The translations under genes and the position numbers were made by a program. A DNA stretch of 64,000 bases, taken from G963663315 sp963663315. GTDB taxonomy: Bacteria; Pseudomonadota; Gammaproteobacteria; Arenicellales; Poriferihabitantaceae. Shown here piece by piece: positions 1-9,579 of the stretch; position 1 is the first letter of the stretch, and every line of letters begins with the position of its first letter. The notes beneath the pieces were generated by a model. It had not been told where the DNA came from, searched no databases, and saw only the letters and a program-made list of their open reading frames with translations. The stretch lies in the NCBI GenBank assembly GCA_963663315.1, contig OY760176.1, positions 1,550,001-1,614,000 of the forward strand. Direction: 5' to 3'.

Positions 1-142
1 AGAAAAGTGGCTTGTCGAAAACCAGAAGCATCAACGGCAAACCAAGTGCGACACCGCCAAAGCCGAGACCGCTGCGAACAAACCCGGACCAGACGAATAT
101 CAGACCTGCGAGCAGCCACTCGGTTTCATTTAAGCCCGGCAT
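1..142 (-). CDS. TauE/SafE-family permease, N-terminal fragment cut by window edge
   Basis: Reading the minus strand from an ATG at 142 gives 47 codons without a stop before the window ends. The peptide begins MPGLNETEWLLAGLIFVW and continues with a glycine-rich stretch (SGFVRSGLGFGG) and a hydrophobic segment. This hydrophobic start followed by a GxGFGG motif is typical of the first transmembrane repeat of TauE/SafE (DUF81) membrane permeases, proposed exporters of sulfite, sulfoacetate or other small anions. It follows pabBC on the same strand after an 18 bp gap, so it may be the last gene of that run. No strong ribosome binding site is visible. The family call rests on a short segment; the substrate cannot be inferred. 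Confidence 0.6.
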   Translation of the reverse strand, partial: MPGLNETEWLLAGLIFVWSGFVRSGLGFGGVALGLPLMLLVFDKPLF

Positions 143-160
143 CGAAAGTCGACAGGAAAA

Positions 161-1927
161 TTATTTCTGCAAGTGCACCCGCCAGCAGCCACGAAGCGAA
201 TTCACCAGCCAAAGTGAATCTGCATCGTAGATCTGTTCCGGCAAAATCACCTTTTCCGTTATTTTCCGCTCAACCAGCAAGGTGGCGCGTCCAACACCGC
301 TTAACAGCCCTGATGAAATCGGGGGTGTAAGAAACTCACCGCCGAGTTCAACGATGATATTGGCTCGACAGGACTCGGTGATCTCTCCCCTTTCATTGCA
401 TAACAACACATCATCACAATCAAGGTTGGCGGCCAGTGCACGGTCGTAGATCGTACGCTGCGTAGTCTTGTGATAGAGGAAATAGTTTTTTGAATTTATC
501 GGGTTTTTAGCGATCCTTATCCGATACGGTTCAGACAATGGCTGGTAATCGGTATGCTGCACACAAATCCGGCCGCATCTGGAAACACACAGACGAATCC
601 GCTGGTCTGCTTCAGGAAACTCGAGTGCGGCCGACAGCAACTGGTTTCTGATTTCATCCATGTCCACTTTCCATGAAAAATAGGAAGCCGAATTGCCTAA
701 TCTTGACAAATGAGCATCAAGATTCAAAAAGCCGCCGCACCGGGTCCATTTCAGGGTTTCCAGCAGATCGAATGAGGGTTGTGAGTAGGTCAGTACTGCG
801 GCCTTGGTATGGCATTCCTGAAATTCGTCCCCGATATCCGAATCCCAGACAATGCCACCGCCAGCGCCAAACTCTGCGCTGCCTTTGCTCTTGTCAATCA
901 GCAAGGTACGTATTGCCACATTGAACTGGGCGCACCTGCCCGGAAAGACGAACCCGGCAGCCCCGGTATAAATGTATCTGGGGAGGTTCTCAAGCTCATC
1001 AATAATTTCCATCGCACGCAGTTTTGGAGCGCCGGTGATTGAAGCAGCAGGAAACAGTGCCCGAAATATCTCAGTCAGGCCAGCGTCGGTCAGGCATTCA
1101 ATCGTGGTCGACATGGTCCAGAATGTGGGATATTTCTCCAGCGAGAGAATGTCGGTAGCCTCGACCGAACCGTAGTCGGCAATTTTCCCCATATCGTTTC
1201 TGACCATGTCCGTTATCATGATGTTTTCTGCGCAATTCTTGCCTGAATTTTTCAGTTGCCTGCCAATTTCCATATCATCTTCATAGCCTTGGCCACGTGC
1301 AGCGGTTCCCTTCATCGGTTTGGATACCAGGACCCTTTGATCAAGGCTCAGGAACAGTTCCGGAGAGGCAGAGCAAACAGCCCATTCATTGGTATTTACG
1401 TAAATACAATAGCCTGGCTGACTTGCCAGATTCTGGGTATGCACCATCTGCACGAACAGCGACCAGCTATCGATATCGCAGTTTGCCCTGAATCGAAAGG
1501 AATAGTTGACCTGATAGGCATCCCCTTCCCGGATATAGTCTTTTATTCTGGTCAGTGATTTTCGATAGTCCTCTTCTTCAAGCGATAGCTCCCAGTTCAG
1601 TCCATCGGTGTTATCCCTGGCTGCGGCACTTTCGGGAAAGTCGATCACATCATACCCGTCATATATTCCAAACCAGATTTTTGGGATGCCCCGGGTGCGC
1701 CTGACCGGGAAGTGTCTGTCAAACGCAGGGGATGCTTCATAGCTGATAAACCCCGCCGCGAATCTCTGGTACTGTTCTACCTGATGCTCGGTTTGATCCA
1801 GGAGGGCCGTGACTTGATCGACATCTCCGGAGGAAATCACATCGACCGGATCGCGAAACAGCAGCCATCTGTTTTTGGATGGCTGCTGAGCAACGACACA
1901 GTTGTTTCCGTTAAATGGGCTGGGCAT
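161..1927 (-). CDS. pabBC: Fused aminodeoxychorismate synthase component I / 4-amino-4-deoxychorismate lyase
   Basis: A 588-residue fusion for p-aminobenzoate synthesis on the way to folate. Residues about 1-380 are a chorismate-binding domain. The catalytic-lysine motif KPMKGTAARG at about 203-212 has the lysine that separates PabB from anthranilate synthase TrpE, which has PIAGT. SITGAPK (about 296-302) and GAGGGIVWDSD (about 354-364) are the usual chorismate-enzyme motifs. Residues from about 385 resemble the PLP fold-IV lyase PabC, including the ERGEITE block. The fusion would convert chorismate, with ammonia from a separate PabA glutaminase, to aminodeoxychorismate and then to p-aminobenzoate plus pyruvate. 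The ATG lies inside the 3' end of dnaE (17 bp overlap), which suggests translational coupling. No pabA is visible in the window. Confidence 0.9.
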   Translation of the reverse strand: MPSPFNGNNCVVAQQPSKNRWLLFRDPVDVISSGDVDQVTALLDQTEHQVEQYQRFAAGFISYEASPAFDRHFPVRRTRGIPKIWFGIYDGYDVIDFPESAAARDNTDGLNWELSLEEEDYRKSLTRIKDYIREGDAYQVNYSFRFRANCDIDSWSLFVQMVHTQNLASQPGYCIYVNTNEWAVCSASPELFLSLDQRVLVSKPMKGTAARGQGYEDDMEIGRQLKNSGKNCAENIMITDMVRNDMGKIADYGSVEATDILSLEKYPTFWTMSTTIECLTDAGLTEIFRALFPAASITGAPKLRAMEIIDELENLPRYIYTGAAGFVFPGRCAQFNVAIRTLLIDKSKGSAEFGAGGGIVWDSDIGDEFQECHTKAAVLTYSQPSFDLLETLKWTRCGGFLNLDAHLSRLGNSASYFSWKVDMDEIRNQLLSAALEFPEADQRIRLCVSRCGRICVQHTDYQPLSEPYRIRIAKNPINSKNYFLYHKTTQRTIYDRALAANLDCDDVLLCNERGEITESCRANIIVELGGEFLTPPISSGLLSGVGRATLLVERKITEKVILPEQIYDADSLWLVNSLRGCWRVHLQK

Positions 1928-4900
1928 TCGCTATTTGTTTATAGTCCGGTTTTCTGGATGATAATTTATCCAGACTGTGCCGATCATGGTGATAGCTGAT
2001 ATTGTCCGCCCCGAGTTGATTCGCAAGTTCGATAAACAGCTTCTGATCAGAATAGACTTTCCAGTCGTTGCCGAGGTTCAGGTACCCGGTCTCGCCGGAA
2101 CACCGGGTATAGTGGATTCTTACTGCAATAGGATTTCCGCCATTACCACCGCGGTACTGACCCAGAATTGATTGCAGATTCTCAATTCTGTCTGTAGTCA
2201 ATTCCTGCTGCGACAGATTCAAATCCAGACTGACAAGAAATTGACTGCGAATTGCGTCAAGATCGTAAATATTTTCCACACGCATCTGACAACCCCCTGT
2301 AACCTCGTCCGCACTGAACTCGCCAAAGGCAATCAATACTTTTTCCTTTTGCAGGATAGCAGAGCACTGGTTGAATTTTTCCTGGAACAGTATGACTTCA
2401 ACCCTGTGTCTCTCATTGTCAAGGACTACAAACGCCATTTTTCCACGTCGTGTCCTTGACACTCGCATTGACACCATGATGCCTGCGAATATTCCATTTC
2501 TCGGTGAGCTGAAATCCTGGGTTGGCGCATCACGCTCACTGAACGAATCGAGCTCTTTGGCATATCGTTTATACGGGTGCCCGGTCAGATACAGGCCGAG
2601 GGTTTCTTTTTCTGCGGCAAGGCGCTGCTCATCTGTCCAGTCAGGAATTTGGGCCGATTTTTCATTTTTCGATGGCGCCTCCCTGATGCCGAACATATCA
2701 AATTGTCCTGCCTGCTGGTCCTGCTGATGCTGATCGGCAGCCTTGATCGCATTATCCATTTGATTCATCAATGAAGCCCGATTACTGCACAGCACGTCCA
2801 TCGCGCCACTTTTGATCAATACTTCCAGAACACGCTTGTTGATTTTTCGCATATCCATACGTCGACAGAATTCCTGCAGGGACTTGTATTCGGCATTCCT
2901 GTTCCTCTCGTTTACGATATTTTCAACCACGCCTTTGCCGATGCCCTTCAAGGCGCCCAGGCCATAGCTGATCATATTATCGTCAATCGCTCTGAAAGTA
3001 TGGAAACTGGAATTGATATCCGGTGACAATATGTTCAGACCCAGGGATTTGGAATCCGCCAGCAAGGTAACCACCCGGTCGGTATTGTCCATCTCGGCAG
3101 ACATCGCCGCTGCCATGAAAGCGGCAGGATAATGGGTTTTCATCCATGCTGAGTGGTAGGCAATCATCGCATACGCGACAGAATGAGACCTGTTGAATCC
3201 ATATCCGGCGAACTTGTCCATCACGGTAAAGATACTGTCTGCAAGCTTCTTGTTCACCCCCCTTTCTACCGCTCCGTTGACAAACGTCTCACGCTGTTTT
3301 GCCATCTCTTCAGGCAGTTTTTTACCCATCGCCTTGCGCAGCAGGTCGGCCCCGCCCAAGGTGTAACCCGCCATGGACCGTGCAATCTCCATGACCTGTT
3401 CCTGGTAAATAATCACGCCATAGGTTGATTTGAGTATCGGCGCCAACTCCGGATGGAAATACGTAACCGTGTCCCGACCAGCCTTGCGGTTGACAAAATC
3501 ATCAACCATGCCCGATTGCAAGGGCCCTGGTCGATACAGGGCGACCAATGCGACCAGATCCTCGAAAATTTCCGGGTGAGCTCGAATAAGCAACTCTCTC
3601 GCGCCACGCGATTCGATCTGGAATATCGCCGTAGTCCGTCCGGTCCTCAGGAATTCAAATGTTGCGGGGTCATCCAGAGGCGCCTGACTCAGATCAAGCA
3701 GGTCTTTGTCGCTAATGGATTTCCGGTGGTTCACCATTTTTACCGCAGCATCAAGAATAGTAAGCGTGCGCACCCCGAGAAAATCGAATTTGATCAGACC
3801 AATCGATTCCAGATCGTCCTTGTCCAACTGGGTGATAGCCTGGCTCAAATGGGCATCCGCATAAAGCGGGGCGTATTCGGTCAGGGGTTTTGGCGCGATC
3901 ACCACTCCGCCTGCATGCTTGCCTACATTTTTTGCAATCCCTTCGAGCTGCAGGGCGGCGTCAATCAATTCCTGTACATCCTCCTGATTATCATATCTGT
4001 CCTGCAACGACTGTTCCCGCTTCAGCGCTTTTTGCAGTGTCATGCCGACTTCAAACGGGATCAACTTTGCAATTTGATCGACAAAGCCATAAGGGAAACC
4101 CATCACTCGACCGACATCCCGTACCACTGCTTTCGCTGCCAGGGTACCAAAAGTGATAATCTGGGCAACCTGGTCATGACCGTAGCGCTGAACCACATAT
4201 TCAATCACACGATCACGGCCATCTACACAAAAGTCGATATCGAAGTCCGGCAGGGAGACCCGCTCAGGATTCAGAAATCGCTCGAACAGCAGGCCATAGG
4301 ATAACGGATCCAGATCAGTGATACCGGTAGACCAGGCAACCAGCGAACCCGCCCCGGAACCCCTTCCCGGACCCACTGGTATTCCATTGTTCCGGGCCCA
4401 CTTGACAAAATCTGCAACGATCAGAAAATACCCCGGATAGCCCATATTTTCGATGACCTCAAGTTCCATGTTCATCCGATCAGCATACTTTTGCTCAATC
4501 GCACAGGAACCATCAGGATGATACAGCGTCGGCAGGTTGAATCGCTGCGCCAGCCCATCTTCCGCGTACTCCCGTAATAGCGAGGCTTCCGACCGACTTC
4601 CTGCATCCGGGTACTGTGGAAGGTGATCCTGATCAAAATCCAGAAACAGGTTGCAGCGTTTTGCGATCTGAATGGAATTGGAAATCGCAGAGGGAATGTC
4701 GGAAAATAATTCGATCATCTCCTGCGTCGATTTCAGATACTGCTGATCGGTAAAATCCCTGGGTCGGCGACTGTCATCCAATACCCTGCCATTGTTGATG
4801 CACACTCTGATCTCATGCGCTTCAAACTCTTCGCGATTGATGAATACCACCCTGTTTGTCGCGACCAATCCAATGTTGCACTGAGTCGATAACTCTACCA

Positions 4901-5450
4901 CCCGGCTTATATAGTCCGGCTCACCCGTATATCCGATTCGACTGACCGAGAAATATACCCGGTCACCAAAAACACCGCTATATTGATTTGTCCATTCGGG
5001 CAATTCTGATTCCCACCCCTGCGAAATGAGATTTGCGACAAATCCCTGATGTTCATCAATCAGACACAGCAACCCCTGATTTTTCCCAGCCAGCTCCGGC
5101 CAGCTGATTACAATCCTGTTGTTTACACTGCCACGCAGATAGGCATCGCTAAGTAATTTGCTCAAGTGCTGATAGCCCGTGTTGTCGCCACACAGCAAGG
5201 TAACGCGATCAGTCGATTTCCCGGAGGCCGGATTTTCGATCCACACATCACACCCAACAATCGGTTTGACTCCTCTTGCCAGACATGCACGATAAAATTT
5301 GACCATGCCGTAAAGATTGGAAAGGTCGGTAAGCGCAACAGCGGGTTGCTGAAATTCAGCGCAACTGTCAGCAAGCGGCTTTAGTCTGACAATGCCATCA
5401 GCCAGAGAGAACTCCGAATGCAGATGCAGGTGAACGAAAGCGTCAACCAT
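1911..5450 (-). CDS. dnaE: DNA polymerase III alpha subunit (replicative polymerase)
   Basis: At 1,179 residues this is the normal length for the catalytic subunit of the chromosomal replicase. It starts with a PHP domain (HLHLHSEFS at about 7-15). The family C polymerase core follows, with the catalytic aspartate motif PDFDIDF at about 401-407 and the downstream KFDFLG motif. A helix-hairpin-helix region and an OB-fold lie toward the C-terminus. The ATG overlaps the rnhB stop by 8 bp (ATGGTTGA), the arrangement found in many gammaproteobacteria. The gene normally after dnaE in E. coli (accA) is replaced here by pabBC. Nothing suggests truncation. Confidence 0.97.
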   Translation of the reverse strand: MVDAFVHLHLHSEFSLADGIVRLKPLADSCAEFQQPAVALTDLSNLYGMVKFYRACLARGVKPIVGCDVWIENPASGKSTDRVTLLCGDNTGYQHLSKLLSDAYLRGSVNNRIVISWPELAGKNQGLLCLIDEHQGFVANLISQGWESELPEWTNQYSGVFGDRVYFSVSRIGYTGEPDYISRVVELSTQCNIGLVATNRVVFINREEFEAHEIRVCINNGRVLDDSRRPRDFTDQQYLKSTQEMIELFSDIPSAISNSIQIAKRCNLFLDFDQDHLPQYPDAGSRSEASLLREYAEDGLAQRFNLPTLYHPDGSCAIEQKYADRMNMELEVIENMGYPGYFLIVADFVKWARNNGIPVGPGRGSGAGSLVAWSTGITDLDPLSYGLLFERFLNPERVSLPDFDIDFCVDGRDRVIEYVVQRYGHDQVAQIITFGTLAAKAVVRDVGRVMGFPYGFVDQIAKLIPFEVGMTLQKALKREQSLQDRYDNQEDVQELIDAALQLEGIAKNVGKHAGGVVIAPKPLTEYAPLYADAHLSQAITQLDKDDLESIGLIKFDFLGVRTLTILDAAVKMVNHRKSISDKDLLDLSQAPLDDPATFEFLRTGRTTAIFQIESRGARELLIRAHPEIFEDLVALVALYRPGPLQSGMVDDFVNRKAGRDTVTYFHPELAPILKSTYGVIIYQEQVMEIARSMAGYTLGGADLLRKAMGKKLPEEMAKQRETFVNGAVERGVNKKLADSIFTVMDKFAGYGFNRSHSVAYAMIAYHSAWMKTHYPAAFMAAAMSAEMDNTDRVVTLLADSKSLGLNILSPDINSSFHTFRAIDDNMISYGLGALKGIGKGVVENIVNERNRNAEYKSLQEFCRRMDMRKINKRVLEVLIKSGAMDVLCSNRASLMNQMDNAIKAADQHQQDQQAGQFDMFGIREAPSKNEKSAQIPDWTDEQRLAAEKETLGLYLTGHPYKRYAKELDSFSERDAPTQDFSSPRNGIFAGIMVSMRVSRTRRGKMAFVVLDNERHRVEVILFQEKFNQCSAILQKEKVLIAFGEFSADEVTGGCQMRVENIYDLDAIRSQFLVSLDLNLSQQELTTDRIENLQSILGQYRGGNGGNPIAVRIHYTRCSGETGYLNLGNDWKVYSDQKLFIELANQLGADNISYHHDRHSLDKLSSRKPDYKQIANAQPI

Positions 5451-6021
5451 CGTTGAGCGCTTCCCTTACGTGAGCAAATGTTCTTCTATGCTGACTGGTC
5501 GCTCCATGAATCCGAAGTGCCTCAATGTGCATTTTTGTCGGATAACCTTTGTGTTTTTCAAAACCATACTGGGGATAAACCAGTGACAACTCGACCATTT
5601 TCCGGTCCCGCGCTTCTTTTGCCAGTATTGAAGCTGCTGAAATGGATGGATGTATCGCGTCACCCCCGACCACGGCGGTACAATGGCAGTCAAGAACGGG
5701 GATTCTGTTGCCGTCTATCAGTGCGCTGTGAGGTTGAATATGCAGATTTTCCACTGCGCGTTTCATCGCCAGTAGTGTTGCCTGTAATATGTTGATCTGG
5801 TCTATCTCGTGCACGCTGGCCTGAGCCACAGACCATGACAATGCGGTTTCCCTGATTTGCCGCTCAAGTTCCGCCCTTCGCCGCGGGCTGAGTTTTTTCG
5901 AGTCGTCGAGTCCAGCGACAGGTCTGTTGTCATCGAGTATCACAGCAGCGGCAAATACAGCCCCTGCCAGCGGGCCTCGTCCCGCTTCGTCTACCCCGGC
6001 AATGTACCTGTTCGAATTCAA
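5443..6021 (-). CDS. rnhB: Ribonuclease HII
   Basis: A 192-residue type 2 RNase H that cuts RNA in RNA-DNA hybrids and starts removal of misincorporated ribonucleotides. The signature DEAGRG lies at residues 10-15, and the other catalytic acidic residues are carried by the LDDSKKLS and LIDGN blocks. The GDAxxxxISAASILAKExRD region (about 119-137) is typical of RnhB. Translation appears to start at TTG (6021), four bases after the lpxB stop. No earlier in-frame ATG is possible, and the first internal methionine would remove the catalytic motif. The tight lpxB-rnhB-dnaE packing is standard for the group. Confidence 0.95.
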   Translation of the reverse strand: MNSNRYIAGVDEAGRGPLAGAVFAAAVILDDNRPVAGLDDSKKLSPRRRAELERQIRETALSWSVAQASVHEIDQINILQATLLAMKRAVENLHIQPHSALIDGNRIPVLDCHCTAVVGGDAIHPSISAASILAKEARDRKMVELSLVYPQYGFEKHKGYPTKMHIEALRIHGATSQHRRTFAHVREALNDG

Positions 6022-6025
6022 CGAC

Positions 6026-7180
6026 TCAAGTCAATGGTTCAAGCAGTCTGATTACAGCCCTGCTGGCCCGCAGATTGGCATTGAGCTTCAACTGCCGGTG
6101 CATTGCAGAGAACATTTGATCCAGCTTTTCGACCTCCTCGCCATCGTCAAGATACCGTCTTAACGCATTGGCAATACTGGCCGGCCTGGCCTGGCCCTGA
6201 ATAAACTCCGGTACTACCGGCTCTCCAAGCAACTGATTGGGCATTGAATAGTGAGTCACGGACTTCAGTCTCTGAACAAGCCACCAGGTCAGAGCGCCAA
6301 CCTTGTAGACAACTACATGGGGGCGTCGTAACAGCGCTGCTTCCAGTGCTGCCGTTCCCGACGCAAGCACAACCGCATCCGCAGCTTCCATGGCAAGCCG
6401 GGATTGCTCCTGCAACAGGGTAATCGGTAAATCCTTGATCGAACCTGCCACCTCACTGAATGCCCGAGCGACCGTTTTGTTGGCAAAGGGCAACACAAAT
6501 TGCACAGCGGGGTCGGATTGATTGATGATCCTGGCAACTTGCAGAAAAATCGGCGCCAGTCTTGAAATTTCGGAATGACGACTTCCGGGTAACAAGGCGA
6601 CCAGTTTCCCGTGATCAGGGATCTCAAGCCGAAGTTTCTGTCTGGCTGCAGCCCTGTCCGGCGGTTTGATTTCATCTGCTATCGGATGTCCAACACAGGT
6701 AACCGGAATTTGATTCTTCCTGTAAAACTCGGCCTCGAAAGGAAACAACGTCAGCATATGATCCACAGCCCTTCGAATCTTGTGAATACGATACCCGCGC
6801 CACGCCCATACGGTAGGACTGACGTAGTGGACTGTAGTGATGTTTTTCTTCCTGAGCCGGGATTCAAGCGCCAGATTGAAATCGGGTACGTCGATACCAA
6901 TGAATAAATCGGGAGGATTCATCACCATCATCCTGTACAGATTCGATCTGATCCTTACAATATCCATGAACTTGCCAACCAATCCGTCCAACCCCATCAC
7001 ACCGATACGGTCCATGTCATAAATCGTATCGCATCCCGCAGATGCCATTTTTGGTCCACCAACACCGAAGAACTCGACATCGGTGATACTGGATTTCAGA
7101 CTGTCGATCAATCCGGCGCCGAGTGCATCACCAGAAGGTTCACCCGCAACCATCCCAATCCGTATTTGACGACTGACCAC
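6026..7180 (-). CDS. lpxB: Lipid A disaccharide synthase
   Basis: A 384-residue family 19 glycosyltransferase. It condenses UDP-2,3-diacylglucosamine with lipid X to give the tetra-acyl disaccharide core of lipid A at the inner face of the cytoplasmic membrane. Diagnostic blocks are the N-terminal MVAGEPSGDALGAGL, then GIDVPDFN, the VSPTVWAWR block and the LLPGSRHSEI block. The gene starts with GTG at 7180, directly after the lpxA TAG. An internal ATG at residue 10 is less likely because family members have several residues before the VAGExSGD motif. Its downstream partner is rnhB, four bases away. Confidence 0.96.
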   Translation of the reverse strand: MVSRQIRIGMVAGEPSGDALGAGLIDSLKSSITDVEFFGVGGPKMASAGCDTIYDMDRIGVMGLDGLVGKFMDIVRIRSNLYRMMVMNPPDLFIGIDVPDFNLALESRLRKKNITTVHYVSPTVWAWRGYRIHKIRRAVDHMLTLFPFEAEFYRKNQIPVTCVGHPIADEIKPPDRAAARQKLRLEIPDHGKLVALLPGSRHSEISRLAPIFLQVARIINQSDPAVQFVLPFANKTVARAFSEVAGSIKDLPITLLQEQSRLAMEAADAVVLASGTAALEAALLRRPHVVVYKVGALTWWLVQRLKSVTHYSMPNQLLGEPVVPEFIQGQARPASIANALRRYLDDGEEVEKLDQMFSAMHRQLKLNANLRASRAVIRLLEPLT

Positions 7181-7957
7181 CTATCGGATAATGCCGCGCT
7201 CGGATTGACAAATAAATTTCCTGAATGATGCCACATCCGGGTTATCAAAATTTAATGTACAGAGTTCATCAATAGCCGACTGAAGATTGAGGTTACGGCG
7301 ATAAACCACACGATAAGCAGTAGCCAACACACTGATTGTCTCTTCAGTAAAATGCCGTCGACGAAGTCCTTTTTTATTGATCCCGAATGGTGTCGCGGGA
7401 TTACCCGCTGCAACAATGTAAGGCGGTACGTCCTGAAGACAGACACATCCAATTCCTGTAATACAATGCTGACCTATCCTGCAAAATTGATGCACCAGAC
7501 TGAAGCCGCCGAGAATGGCATGATCACCAATGTAGACATGGCCCGCCAGACTGGCGCCATTAGCAAAGATAATATAATTCCCCAGAACGCAATCATGGGC
7601 GATATGTGCATAGGCCATAATGAAATTGTCATCTCCTATTCTGGTCACCCCCAGGCCGCCTGCGGTACCACGATTGATTGTGCAATATTCCCTTATGGTA
7701 TTGCGGTCACCGATATCCAATCGGGTGGGCTCGCCGCAGTACCCCTGATGCTGAGGGTCTTCTCCAATCGAGGAAAATTGAAATATCCTGTTATCTCTGC
7801 CGATGGTGGTGTAATTACGGATAACCACATGGGGGCCGACCCATGTACCATCACCAATTGTCACATTGTCTTCGATAATCGAAAATGGACCAACAGTCAC
7901 ATCCCTGCCTAACCTCGCGGATTCAGCGACAATCGCTGTCGGGTGGATATCGGACAT
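7181..7957 (-). CDS. lpxA: UDP-N-acetylglucosamine O-acyltransferase
   Basis: A 258-residue left-handed beta-helix acyltransferase that commits UDP-GlcNAc to lipid A by transferring a hydroxyacyl chain from acyl carrier protein. The hexapeptide-repeat pattern (IGDG, VTVGPF, IGRDN and similar) fills the first two thirds. The catalytic histidine motif is visible in AYAHIAHDCVLGN. A helical C-terminal domain follows, with the typical GLRRRHF start. It lies six bases after fabZ and is followed without a gap by lpxB. Length and order match gammaproteobacterial LpxA. Confidence 0.97.
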   Translation of the reverse strand: MSDIHPTAIVAESARLGRDVTVGPFSIIEDNVTIGDGTWVGPHVVIRNYTTIGRDNRIFQFSSIGEDPQHQGYCGEPTRLDIGDRNTIREYCTINRGTAGGLGVTRIGDDNFIMAYAHIAHDCVLGNYIIFANGASLAGHVYIGDHAILGGFSLVHQFCRIGQHCITGIGCVCLQDVPPYIVAAGNPATPFGINKKGLRRRHFTEETISVLATAYRVVYRRNLNLQSAIDELCTLNFDNPDVASFRKFICQSERGIIR

Positions 7958-7963
7958 TAAATT

Positions 7964-8416
7964 CTATAGTACCCGATAGGTAAACATGACATCGGCCGAC
8001 GCTACCAACTTGCCTTCAACGGATGCTTTCGTTGAATATTTCCAGATTTTTCTTCTGTAGTTGGTCTGCCTGACTTCGAGTATCAGTTGATCTCCCGGTT
8101 CGACGGGTCGTTTAAACCTGGCGTTGTCTATTCCTGCAAAAAGCAGAATAATCTGCTCTTCGGTCTCAGCCTCATCACTGTGACTGGCCAGAAGCGCCGA
8201 TGCCTGGGCCAGCGCTTCAAGGATCAGAACCCCGGGGAAAACCGGCCTTTCCGGAAAATGTCCCTGAAAGAATGGTTCGTTGAAGGTGATATTTTTAATC
8301 GCGGTCAGCTTCTCCCCAAGAGTGTAATCCAATACCCGGTCAACCATCAAAAACGGATACCTGTGAGGAAGAATTTTTTTAATTCTGTGTATGTCTATCT
8401 GCTTTCTTTCTGTCAT
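7964..8416 (-). CDS. fabZ: 3-hydroxyacyl-ACP dehydratase
   Basis: A 150-residue hot-dog-fold dehydratase of fatty acid synthesis. The active site is in FFQGHFPERPVFPGVLILE: the histidine of GHFP is the catalytic base and the glutamate of LILEALAQ is its partner. The N-terminal LPHRYPFLMVDRV block is diagnostic. It converts 3-hydroxyacyl-ACP to enoyl-ACP, competing with LpxA and LpxD for hydroxyacyl-ACP. This competition is the accepted reason for its place inside the lipid A cluster. A 60 bp gap separates it from lpxD and 6 bp from lpxA. Confidence 0.97.
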   Translation of the reverse strand: MTERKQIDIHRIKKILPHRYPFLMVDRVLDYTLGEKLTAIKNITFNEPFFQGHFPERPVFPGVLILEALAQASALLASHSDEAETEEQIILLFAGIDNARFKRPVEPGDQLILEVRQTNYRRKIWKYSTKASVEGKLVASADVMFTYRVL

Positions 8417-8476
8417 TACTACTGGCTGCCTTAAGCTGATTGTATGCTCGGAACCCTGATCCTGATCTATGCTCGA

Positions 8477-9496
8477 CTATTGATCATGGTCCGGTTTTTC
8501 CAACCTGTTCATTCTACGCATTAGTTTATCAAGTTGACGGATGATTGCCAGATTCTTTCTCCATTGTTTTACTGGCTGTACGGTGATCATCGAAGAGTAT
8601 TCCCCGGTTTCTCCGATATTGTTTGAAACCATGCTATTCGCCAAAATGGTCACATCATCGACAATCTCCAAATGACCCAGGATGGCCACCCGGCCTCCAA
8701 TTTTACATCGCTTGCCGATACGAGTACTTCCGGCAACCGCAGAACAGCCTGCCATGATGGTGTTTTCCCCGACACGCACATTGTGGGCAATCTGTATCTG
8801 GTTATCCAGCTTTACTCCATTTTCAATGATGGTGTTTTCCAGGGCGCCCCGGTCTATGGTCGTATTGGCGCCAATATCGACGTCATCACCAATGCTGACG
8901 GCTCCGAGCTGTTCAATTTTTTCCCATCGGCCCGCTGATGGTGCATAACCAAACCCGCTGGCGCCAATCACTACTCCTGAAGAGATGTAACATCTTTTTC
9001 CAATCCGGCAACCGGCCTGAATCACAACCTGATCCTCAATCACTGAATCCTGTTCTACGACAACCCCCGGCCCGATGTTGACGCAATTGCCGATCAGCAC
9101 TCCCTTTGCCAGTTGCACTTGGTCATCGATCGTACTGAACTTCCCGATTACTACGTTTTCATCAAGCGAAGCTGTGTCGGCAACCCGTGCAGACGGATCA
9201 ACATTCTGCCTGTTGCGACTCCGGGCCGGCCTGAATAACCTCGAAATCCGGGCATAGGCCAGGTAAGGGTCGGCAACCACCACCCTGTTGCCTGAAAACA
9301 GATCTGCATATTCCGGGGAGATCAGCACGGCTCCCGCTGTGCAGGCCGACAAATGGTGTTTCAATTTCGGGTCTGAAAAGAAGGTGATTGATCGGTCTGT
9401 TGCCTTTTCCAGACTTTTTATCGAATCAACCCTGTGTTTTGAATCTCCGATCACGACTCCATTCACCACCTCAGCAATCCTGCTCAATTCAACCAC
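8477..9496 (-). CDS. lpxD: UDP-3-O-(3-hydroxyacyl)glucosamine N-acyltransferase
   Basis: A 339-residue acyltransferase for the third step of lipid A synthesis. An N-terminal uridine-binding domain (about 1-100) is followed by a long left-handed beta-helix of hexapeptide repeats. The catalytic histidine lies in the IQIAHNVRVGENT segment, and a helical C-terminus ends the protein. The start used is GTG at 9496. The reading frame is closed by a TAA a few codons upstream and no ATG is available, so a non-ATG start is needed. It sits between skp and fabZ, as in most gammaproteobacteria. Confidence 0.95.
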   Translation of the reverse strand: MVELSRIAEVVNGVVIGDSKHRVDSIKSLEKATDRSITFFSDPKLKHHLSACTAGAVLISPEYADLFSGNRVVVADPYLAYARISRLFRPARSRNRQNVDPSARVADTASLDENVVIGKFSTIDDQVQLAKGVLIGNCVNIGPGVVVEQDSVIEDQVVIQAGCRIGKRCYISSGVVIGASGFGYAPSAGRWEKIEQLGAVSIGDDVDIGANTTIDRGALENTIIENGVKLDNQIQIAHNVRVGENTIMAGCSAVAGSTRIGKRCKIGGRVAILGHLEIVDDVTILANSMVSNNIGETGEYSSMITVQPVKQWRKNLAIIRQLDKLMRRMNRLEKPDHDQ

Positions 9497-9579
9497 AATC
9501 CCTAACCCTTAAGACATGTGTAACCGGCTTTGTTGGTGATCAGAATCACTTGATATTGCCACTTTATGACGTGAGCACC